Virus record (IMG/VR): IMGVR_UViG_3300020401_000126
Location: 1-20,419 of that record
DNA: 20,419 nucleotides
Reading direction: 5' to 3' (one strand)
Source: a virus
The position numbers were made by a program, and so were the translations under genes. The notes below the pieces were generated by a model. That model saw nothing but the letters and a program-made list of their open reading frames with translations, ran no database searches and was not told the origin of the DNA. Positions 14,227 to 20,419 of the stretch are shown piece after piece; within the stretch, counting starts at the first letter, position 1, and every line of letters starts with the position of its first letter.

Positions 14227-15117
14227 ATGGCTGGACGTAAAGAAAACTGGTATAAAAGATACAAGAAATCATTTGGTCCTGGATTATATTTTGATGTTGA
14301 TAATCCGACTGAGGGTGTAGGAGGGAAGGATGCGTTTCGACTTTTTAGCACGACTAATAAAGGTGATAAATTCACTCTTGCAATGAAGGGTGATGGTAAA
14401 GTTCAAATGAACTCTGATGTTAGCATTGAAATGGTCGCTGGACAGAAAAATAACCCAAAAGGAACAGATATTTTAATACACAGTCGTAAGGGATCAATTG
14501 ATATTCAAGTTAATCAAAATGGTGATGTAAGAATAAAGGGGGATAATATCCGTCTTACTGCGAATGATGAAATCAAAATGAAGGCAAGAAAGATACGTAT
14601 GGAAGCAGCTGATGAAATAAGTTTACAAGCACCTAAGATTTGGAGTCGTGGTAAGAAAGGTAATCTTGTTCCAAAAACATTCATGCAATCAATTACAGCA
14701 GGATCATTTATAGGTCCTGGTTCACTTGCAGGTTTCTTAGAGAAAGGTCTTACAGATGCAGCAGGTATTTTTGATGGTATTAATGATTTAGCACCTGGTT
14801 TTACAGCACTTGCTGGTGGTGGTGCTTTAGCAGGAATAACTGGACAACTTCCTGGTATGGCGAGTCAACTATCAGGATTAACCAGTCAATTACCAACTGG
14901 TCAATTATCAGGATTAACGGGTCAACTATCATCACTCGCTGGAACAGCAGGACCTCAACTTCAATCTCTTGCGGGCACAGTTGCTCCACAATTACAATCA
15001 TTTGCACAAGGACCAGGTGCAGCACTAGGTGGTAACATACAATCATTTGGTCAACAATTACAAAGTAATGAAGCGTTTGTGAATCTAGGAAAAGGTTTGA
15101 TACCTTCAGGATATTAA
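14227..15117 (+). CDS. gp5C-like spike beta-helix (cell-puncturing needle) protein
   Basis: A 296-residue protein. Residues about 60-145 are short alternating strands with glycine turns, DILIHSRKGSIDIQVNQ, GDVRIKGDNIRLTAND, EIKMKARKIRMEAADEISL, the same style as the intertwined triple-stranded beta-helix of T4 gp5C and VgrG tips that pierces the outer membrane. The N-terminal 45 residues (YKRYKKSFGPGLYFDVDN) may attach it to the hub. The last 100 residues are low complexity, rich in Gly, Gln, Leu, Ser and Ala with repeated QLSGLT and PQLQS units, which is not seen in T4 gp5. In T4 the needle is the end of gp5; here it is a separate gene 25 bases downstream. Assignment rests on repeat pattern and position. 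Confidence 0.7.
   Translation: MAGRKENWYKRYKKSFGPGLYFDVDNPTEGVGGKDAFRLFSTTNKGDKFTLAMKGDGKVQMNSDVSIEMVAGQKNNPKGTDILIHSRKGSIDIQVNQNGDVRIKGDNIRLTANDEIKMKARKIRMEAADEISLQAPKIWSRGKKGNLVPKTFMQSITAGSFIGPGSLAGFLEKGLTDAAGIFDGINDLAPGFTALAGGGALAGITGQLPGMASQLSGLTSQLPTGQLSGLTGQLSSLAGTAGPQLQSLAGTVAPQLQSFAQGPGAALGGNIQSFGQQLQSNEAFVNLGKGLIPSGY
14865..14919 (+). repeat. Short direct repeat in needle gene C-terminal region
   Basis: TCAACTATCAGGATTAACC at 14865-14883 recurs as TCAATTATCAGGATTAACG at 14901-14919, 36 bases apart. They encode QLSGLT units in the Gly/Gln/Leu-rich tail. Differences fall mainly at third codon positions, so the peptide repeat is maintained. Repeats like this let the tail change length by slippage or recombination. 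Confidence 0.75.
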
Positions 15118-15118
15118 T

Positions 15119-18100
15119 ATGGCTGCAACAGATCCAAATCCTAATGTAGAACCAGAGATAACAGGTCAAGAGGCTTGGTTTAATAAGGATGTTCGTGTCT
15201 ACGAGGATCTATATGTTTATGGAAATTTATATTATAATTTTGATGGAACTGATAGTCTTGATTTAGATCAATTAAATGTTTCTGGTATCTCGACATTCAA
15301 TGATGTTGATATTACAGGCACCATTGATATTACAGATTTAACTTTAAGAAATCTTTTTTCGACAGGTATTGCTACCTTTACAAATGCTATTTTACCTGAG
15401 ATTGATAATCTACAAGTTGGTTTTCTAACTGTAACTGATAGTTTTCAATTTATCAATACTGGAAATGAATTTTTTACAATTAAAGGAACTGGAACAAGGG
15501 CAGGTAATGTTGGTATCAATAGCACTTTACCAGATCAGAAATTAGATATTGGTGGATCTGTTCATATTGATGAGCAAATATATGACTCAGATAATACACC
15601 AGGTAATGTTGGAAATTTCTTAAGTAAGGATGCTGGAGGAATACGTTGGGTTCCAGCACCTCCAACATCTTTAGTTGATGGATTCTTCGCTCAAAATGAA
15701 GGTATTAACATTGGTGTTAGCTCATTTACTACAATCAATTTAATTGGAACGAGAAGTGGTGGTGATATTGTATTTGGAACAGATGGTGGTAGTGGCATAC
15801 TAGATGTTGATATTAGATCATTCTGGGTAAAAAACGCTTCAGGAATACACACGACATCAAACGTTGGTATCAATATATCTAATCCAACAAAACCCCTTGA
15901 TGTAAATGGATCAGCGAGAATTAGAAATGATCTTGATGTTGATGGAGTTACTTATTTAAATAGCACCCTTGATGTAGATGGTCCTGCAACTTTAAGAGAT
16001 ACTTTAAATGTTCTTAATGATGTTGATTTTGATCAGGATTTAAATGTAGATGGAGATACAACTTTAGATGGATTAACTGTTGATGAACTTTCTAGGTTTA
16101 ATGATTCTGTATTCATAGGTAAAGATTTAATAATAACAGGATTTACAACAGGAACAATATCAACTTCAATATTAGCAACTGAGGCAAAAAGGGCAGGTTT
16201 TGCAACCTTCTCTGACTTTGCTGGTATCTCAACATTCGCTAACATTGCTGGTGTTGCAACTATCGCAGGATTCGCAACAAATTCACACCGTGCTGGTTTT
16301 GCTACATTCTCTGATTTTGCAGGTATAGCGACGTTTGCAGCAACAGCAGGGTTTGCTCTCACTGCTGGTTTATCTACAAACACAAACTTTATTGATGTTG
16401 ATTCAACAGATGCGAACTCTTCACACCCAATAACTTTTATTGATTCAACTGCAACAAATACTTTTCATAAATTAAAGATTGATGCTAGTCAGGGGTTAAT
16501 TTTTAATCCATTTGATAATTTGCTTACAGTTGGAGAGGTTGGTGTAGTTGGGATATTGACTGTTGGAAGTGCCTCTACCTTCTTTAGTTCACTTGATGTA
16601 TTCCAAAAGACGACACTTAAAAATGAATTAGAAGTAGATGGTGCTGCAGTATTTGATGGGACTGTTGAGTTAAATTCAAGTCTTATCGACATTAATGGAA
16701 GTGTTGCTGCTGGTAAGACTGATTACAGATTATCGTCTGTTGGAACTGGTGTATCATGGAGACCACCAGGTGTTGAGACAACAAATATTTTATATGTAAC
16801 AAAAGATGGAAATGACAGTAATTCTGGTTTACTAGAAGGTGATGCAAAGGCAACAATAGGTGGTGCTGCTGCAGTTGCTCTTGACGGTGATACAATTTAC
16901 GTAAGACCAGGTGTATACTTTGAAAATAATCCAGTTGGTTTGAGAACTGACGTATCAATCTCTGGACAAGATTTAAGATTAGTAACCGTAGTGCCTAATA
17001 ATGTAAATGATGATATCTTTCATGTAAGGAGAGGTTGTCTTGTTGAAAACTTAAACTTCGCTGCTGCTAACTTTGGTGTATTACATGAGGGTTGTGGTTG
17101 TCTTGCTTTTCCACCTATACAGGCAGATATTGATGCTGGTGACGCAACAGCGACAAGAAGTGGATACATTGGACCTGGTCCTGCGAATGAAGGTCCTAGT
17201 GGTAGATGGAGATCACCTTATGCAAGAAACTGCACCAACTTTATCACAGGTAGTATTGGATTAAAGATTGATGGAAGATACGCTGATGCTTCATATTCTG
17301 GAACTAATAATCTTGGACAAGATTTAAGAAGTATGGTGTGTGATTCATTCACACAATATAATGAGGCAGGTATTGGTGTGTCCGTGACTAATAAAGCGTA
17401 TGCACAGTTAGTTTCTATCTTTACAATTAATAGTCATATTGGTATCTTTGCTGGAACTGGTGGACAGTGTGATTTAACAAACTCTAACTCATCATTTGGT
17501 GATTTTGGATTAGTCGCTGATGGAACAAGTCTTGCAGAGTTTACTGGAGTCACAACGGGTGGAGCAACTGCTGAAAGTGATGTATTCCAATTCTTAAACG
17601 TAAGAGATGTTGATAATAATATTCGTAAACCATTTGACGGTCAATCATTATTCTTTAAAATAAATCTATCTGATTATCCTGAAGTTGCTGGTTATAGTGG
17701 TATTCTCACACAACCCATGAGAACTATCCGAAGTATCAAGATAACTAATGGTGGATCTGGATATAGTGCTGCTGCTCCACCTAACGTGTTAGTCACCGCA
17801 CCAGCAGGTCCTGAAGGTATTCTTGCTGAACTATCTGCTAATGTGAGTGCTGCTGGAACAATTACATCAGTAGATGTGATTGCAAGTGGTAGAAACTTCT
17901 TACCAATTCAACCAATCGAAGTTACATTCAGTGGAACTGGTGGTGCTGTTGGTATTGCGATTACTGATCCAATATTGTTTACAGTTGATGATGCGACTGA
18001 ACCAGTTCAAAGTGGTGTGAACGCTGGACTAACTACAGTGACATTCAATGAGTTTATACCATATAGTGTTGCTCAGGGTGTTGGTGTTGAGTTTTTAAGA

Positions 18101-18382
18101 ATTAGTCGTATCATTACTAGTTCACACTCTTTTGAGTACGTAGGTGCAGGTACCGACATAAATAGAGCAAACCCCTTCCAAGGTGGTGAACCAATTCCTG
18201 CGAATGAAATTGTTGCAATAAATGGAGGTCAAGTTCCATTCACCAGCACCGATCAGAAAGGTAATTTTAGAATTGGTCAAGGATTAGAAATTAACCAAAC
18301 TACTTCAACTATTTCTGGAAGAGACTTTAATAGAGCGATACAAGCAAACCTTACCCCACTAATTCTTGCACTGGGAGGATAA
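15119..18382 (+). CDS. Large virion structural protein, fibre-like with beta-helix domain
   Basis: A 1087-residue protein starting two bases after the needle stop, with AGGA about nine bases upstream. The first 340 residues are strand-turn repeats of fibre type (DVDGPATLRDTLNV; NVDGDTTLDGLTVDELS), with motifs NVGINSTLPDQKLDIGGSVHI and SGIHTTSNVGIN known from tail-fibre shafts. An Ala/Gly/Phe repeat follows at 359-410. From about 557 to 845 the sequence looks like a right-handed beta-helix (YVTKDGNDSNSGLLEGDAKATI, GDTIYVRPGVYFEN, SISGQDLRLVTVV), a fold used for glycan binding or as a rigid shaft. Residues about 866-960 have NGGSGY-type beta repeats, and the C-terminus ends NFRIGQGLEINQ...NLTPLILALGG. 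It is probably a baseplate-associated fibre or plate protein of cyanophages; exact location in the virion is unknown. Confidence 0.75.
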   Translation: MAATDPNPNVEPEITGQEAWFNKDVRVYEDLYVYGNLYYNFDGTDSLDLDQLNVSGISTFNDVDITGTIDITDLTLRNLFSTGIATFTNAILPEIDNLQVGFLTVTDSFQFINTGNEFFTIKGTGTRAGNVGINSTLPDQKLDIGGSVHIDEQIYDSDNTPGNVGNFLSKDAGGIRWVPAPPTSLVDGFFAQNEGINIGVSSFTTINLIGTRSGGDIVFGTDGGSGILDVDIRSFWVKNASGIHTTSNVGINISNPTKPLDVNGSARIRNDLDVDGVTYLNSTLDVDGPATLRDTLNVLNDVDFDQDLNVDGDTTLDGLTVDELSRFNDSVFIGKDLIITGFTTGTISTSILATEAKRAGFATFSDFAGISTFANIAGVATIAGFATNSHRAGFATFSDFAGIATFAATAGFALTAGLSTNTNFIDVDSTDANSSHPITFIDSTATNTFHKLKIDASQGLIFNPFDNLLTVGEVGVVGILTVGSASTFFSSLDVFQKTTLKNELEVDGAAVFDGTVELNSSLIDINGSVAAGKTDYRLSSVGTGVSWRPPGVETTNILYVTKDGNDSNSGLLEGDAKATIGGAAAVALDGDTIYVRPGVYFENNPVGLRTDVSISGQDLRLVTVVPNNVNDDIFHVRRGCLVENLNFAAANFGVLHEGCGCLAFPPIQADIDAGDATATRSGYIGPGPANEGPSGRWRSPYARNCTNFITGSIGLKIDGRYADASYSGTNNLGQDLRSMVCDSFTQYNEAGIGVSVTNKAYAQLVSIFTINSHIGIFAGTGGQCDLTNSNSSFGDFGLVADGTSLAEFTGVTTGGATAESDVFQFLNVRDVDNNIRKPFDGQSLFFKINLSDYPEVAGYSGILTQPMRTIRSIKITNGGSGYSAAAPPNVLVTAPAGPEGILAELSANVSAAGTITSVDVIASGRNFLPIQPIEVTFSGTGGAVGIAITDPILFTVDDATEPVQSGVNAGLTTVTFNEFIPYSVAQGVGVEFLRISRIITSSHSFEYVGAGTDINRANPFQGGEPIPANEIVAINGGQVPFTSTDQKGNFRIGQGLEINQTTSTISGRDFNRAIQANLTPLILALGG
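16193..16339 (+). repeat. Direct repeat of 48 bases encoding AGFATFSDFAGI units
   Basis: Bases 16193-16240 and 16292-16339 are diverged copies 99 bases apart, each encoding AGFATFSDFAGI(S/A)TFA (residues 359 and 392 onwards). Between and after them are looser AGxATxA units. The copies differ largely at third codon positions, so selection has kept the peptide. They form a periodic shaft segment within the large structural protein. Confidence 0.8.
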
Positions 18383-18391
18383 TAAAATAAT

Positions 18392-19369
18392 ATGGCAATT
18401 GCACCAGTCAATAAGTTTCTATCTATCGCTGTTCCTGTCGCACCAGGTGAGCAGAAACTTTATGAAGTTCCTACTGGAACTACTGCAATTTTGCTGTATG
18501 CACAAGTATCTAATGTAGGAATCGGGCAAACATTTCCAACAGCAACTTTAATTCATCGAAGAGAATCAAGAAGCACAGGTAATAAAAGAGATATAAGAGT
18601 AATTAAGGATATCGAGATACCACCCAATGATGCAGCGATATTGATTGATGGTAGATTGGTTTTAGAGAAAACACCCTTAATACTAGATAGATTATTTTTA
18701 AGAGGCGTACAATCAGGCGTAGGAACAATTACGAATGTTGTTTATCATGAACCAACTGGTGTAGCTACAGTTACTACCATGAGTCCACATAATTTCAATG
18801 TGGGTGATCCAATTACAATGAGTGGTATTGCTTTCACTTGTTCAGGGAGCACAGGTATTACAACTACAATATTCCCTGATCCACAGCAATCATATGTCGT
18901 AGATGAAATAACAAATGCAGTTGGTATATCAAGGACATTTACAGCAGTTATAGGTAGTTCAAAAGGATACCCACACTTTTATAATCCAGCGATACATTAT
19001 TTTGTTCGTTCGAGGAGCAATGCAGTCACTGCAAATACTGGAGCACAGTTTACACCATCTTTTGCAACATATACAGGGATTGATGGTGTGCTGACCTTAA
19101 CTTTAGGTGCTGGACATGGATTGGTTGCAGGAAGTAACACCGTTCAAATAGCAGACAATTCCATTATTTTCACTTGCACACAAGATGGTAACTCCACAGA
19201 GCATGGATATCCAAGATCAACCGACCCATATTCAGGAACTAATATTGCGATTGCATCAACAACTACTACAACGATTGCAGTTAGTGTTGGAATTTCATCT
19301 TCTGGTGGATTAGTCGCACCACTTCAAATGGAATTCATTGCGAGTATCCTAGAAAATAGCACTGCATAA
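18392..19369 (+). CDS. Modular virion structural protein with duplicated beta domain
   Basis: A 325-residue protein with GGGAGGA at 18373-18379, 12 bases before ATG 18392. The first 110 residues (FLSIAVPVAPGEQKLYEVPTG, HRRESRSTGNKRDIRVIKDIE, LILDRLFLRGVQ) look like a small beta-sandwich, and the final LQMEFIASILENSTA reads like its closing strand. Between them lie two related modules: GVATVTTMSPHNF...GIAFTC at residue 123 and GVLTLTLGAGHGL...SIIFTC at 232, the second continuing EHGYPRSTDPYSGTNIAI. Modules of this H-YPRSTDP type are common in marine phage structural proteins. The gene ends in a TAATG overlap with the next. It is probably a tail or fibre component; no specific T4 counterpart is recognised. 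Confidence 0.7.
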   Translation: MAIAPVNKFLSIAVPVAPGEQKLYEVPTGTTAILLYAQVSNVGIGQTFPTATLIHRRESRSTGNKRDIRVIKDIEIPPNDAAILIDGRLVLEKTPLILDRLFLRGVQSGVGTITNVVYHEPTGVATVTTMSPHNFNVGDPITMSGIAFTCSGSTGITTTIFPDPQQSYVVDEITNAVGISRTFTAVIGSSKGYPHFYNPAIHYFVRSRSNAVTANTGAQFTPSFATYTGIDGVLTLTLGAGHGLVAGSNTVQIADNSIIFTCTQDGNSTEHGYPRSTDPYSGTNIAIASTTTTTIAVSVGISSSGGLVAPLQMEFIASILENSTA

Positions 19370-20419
19370 TGGCTGAAGGAAGAAGATCTAGTCAGCGATA
19401 TTTAAGTGGAAGATCCAAGATTGTTGGATTTTCTGGATTAAGTACAGATAGACATCTGTATGTTGAACCAGGTCAGGTAGAACCTAACTTGGGTTTTCCT
19501 GGTGAAAAAAGTTTACCAGCATCAGGAACTTATTACAAATTAATTACAGTCCCAAATGGGAACACATATGACAGATACTGGCAGGAAGATTTACCAGCAA
19601 CCCTTGTTAATGGAATATCAATATTCGATGAAGGAACATTAGTAGGAACTGCAAACACTGTATCAAAATTAAACTTTGTTGGTGCTGCTGTTACTGCAAC
19701 TGCAAGTGGAACTATATCTACAATCACGGTTACACCTGTATCAATATCAACACTTGCACCACCTAATCCAAGATCAGGAGAGTTATGGTGGGATAGTGAT
19801 GAAGGTGAATTAAATGTATATTATCAAGATATTAATAGTGCCCAATGGGTATTAGCGAATAGTGGAATTGGAACCACCTCTGGAAGTGGTGGAGGAGGTG
19901 GCGGTGGCGGTGGATCTGGTGGTGCTAACGTAACAGTATCATCAAATCCACCAACAAGTCCCACACCAGCAAACGGAGATTTATGGTGGGATAGTGATAT
20001 AGGTGAACTTTACATCTACTATACTGATGGTGATAGTAATCAGTGGGTTGAAACTTCAGGTGGAAGTGAGACTGTTACAATATCGGACAACGCTCCACCG
20101 AATCCAAATGATGGTGATCTGTGGTGGGAAAGTGATACTGGATCTTTAAAAATATATTACAATGATGGAGATAGTCAACAGTGGGTTGATGCTAATGCTG
20201 GCGTATTAAGTTCTTTATCATCATTTATAGCGTGGAGCACAAATAGTGCTGGTATTCATACTACATCAAATGTAGGTATAGGCACAACAAATGTATCTGC
20301 AGTAGATTCAAGTAATACAGCAGTCTTAGCAGTTGGTATTGTCACTGCATACAAATATTATGGTGATGGTTCTAATTTAACTGGTATTAGTGGTGGTGGT
20401 GCGAGTGTTACTGTATCTA
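19369..20419 (+). CDS. Tail-fibre-like structural protein, N-terminal part (runs off window)
   Basis: The frame opens at ATG 19369, overlapping the preceding stop by one base (TAATG), and is open to the window end (350 codons). The N-terminus MAEGRRSSQRYLSGRSKIVG with DRHLYVEPGQVEPNLG is probably the virion anchor. Three copies follow of a unit of the form PPNPxxGxLWWDSDxGxLxxYYxDxxSxQWV, with the WW pair at residues 140, 206 and 252. A nine-glycine linker (174-182) separates the first two. The visible end has SGIHTTSNVGIG and YGDGSNLTGIS, shaft motifs shared with the 1087-residue protein and with cyanophage fibres. It is likely an adhesion or fibre protein, with receptor-binding parts beyond the window. 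The role is inferred from repeats and position. Confidence 0.75.
   Translation, partial: MAEGRRSSQRYLSGRSKIVGFSGLSTDRHLYVEPGQVEPNLGFPGEKSLPASGTYYKLITVPNGNTYDRYWQEDLPATLVNGISIFDEGTLVGTANTVSKLNFVGAAVTATASGTISTITVTPVSISTLAPPNPRSGELWWDSDEGELNVYYQDINSAQWVLANSGIGTTSGSGGGGGGGGGSGGANVTVSSNPPTSPTPANGDLWWDSDIGELYIYYTDGDSNQWVETSGGSETVTISDNAPPNPNDGDLWWESDTGSLKIYYNDGDSQQWVDANAGVLSSLSSFIAWSTNSAGIHTTSNVGIGTTNVSAVDSSNTAVLAVGIVTAYKYYGDGSNLTGISGGGASVTVS
19786..20193 (+). repeat. Three tandem LWWDSD-type protein repeats with Gly9 linker
   Basis: TGGTGG codon pairs at 19786, 19984 and 20122 mark three copies of the LWW(D/E)SD...YY.D...QWV unit, 66 and 46 residues apart. The longer first interval is due to a glycine-rich insertion at 19882-19926 with nine consecutive Gly codons (19888-19914), using both GGN and GGC codons and locally much richer in G/C than its surroundings. 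Confidence 0.8.

Noticed and set aside
14865-14919. CRISPR-like spaced repeats
   Set aside because: Repeats lie in frame inside a coding sequence, differ at third codon positions and have no array structure.
14801-15169. 122-codon minus-strand open frame over the needle gene end
   Set aside because: It is antisense to a low-complexity coding region and crosses a gene junction; the predicted protein is an unnatural run of Leu, Val and Ile.
16033-16383. 116-codon open frame on the minus strand rich in Ala, Asn and Val
   Set aside because: It mirrors the Ala/Gly-rich repeat region of the large plus-strand structural gene, with no start context and no family resemblance; the composition of the repeats keeps it open.
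1-20419. tRNA genes, integrase, attachment sites, insertion sequences
   Set aside because: No cloverleaf, transposase or recombinase signature was noticed; coding density leaves almost no room for them.

Overview
The window is a piece of an AT-rich, tightly packed T4-like myovirus genome. It is most likely a cyanomyovirus infecting marine Synechococcus or Prochlorococcus. The evidence is recognisable counterparts of T4 genes 33, 59, 32, 53, 48, 4, 26, 27 and 5, cyanophage-style fibre and structural proteins, and a DUF1825 gene, a family otherwise typical of cyanobacteria. No host, tRNA, integrase, IS or CRISPR sequence was seen.

Bases 1-3563 form a plus-strand block concerned with replication and expression: the 3' end of a 2OG-Fe(II) oxygenase, a PD-(D/E)XK exonuclease, gp33 (late transcription co-activator), a small unknown protein, gp59 (helicase loader), a DUF1825 protein and gp32 (ssDNA-binding protein). 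Six genes overlap or nearly touch. gp32 stands apart, with a consensus sigma70-type promoter (2489-2517) and a strong hairpin terminator (3537-3563).

Bases 3562-6217 are a minus-strand island of morphogenesis genes, read gp4 (head completion nuclease), an unknown conserved protein, gp48 (tail-tube cap) and gp53 (baseplate wedge). It runs convergently into the gp32 terminator and divergently from the next block.

Bases 6253-20419 are a plus-strand late block that builds the baseplate hub, tail tube start and fibres: a tube-fold protein (gp54-like), gp26, a small chaperone-like ORF, two tape-measure/hub-like proteins, gp27, a gp5-like hub protein without a visible lysozyme domain, a separately encoded gp5C-like needle, a 1087-residue beta-helical structural protein, a modular 325-residue structural protein, and a fibre-like gene that runs off the window.

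The most notable observation is at 7720-7776. The end of gp26 carries an SD-like GAGG, a U UUU UUC slippery heptamer and an 11-bp hairpin at canonical spacing. The -1 frame is open straight into the next ORF, whose ATG lies inside the hairpin stem. This predicts a programmed frameshift making a gp26-gp51-like fusion of 300 residues, equivalent in design to the G/GT tail-assembly chaperones of lambda-type phages, and it sits directly before the putative tape measure genes. Other points of interest are the split gp5, a gp32 with no cysteine, the paired tape-measure-like genes, and fibre modules shared between neighbouring structural proteins.
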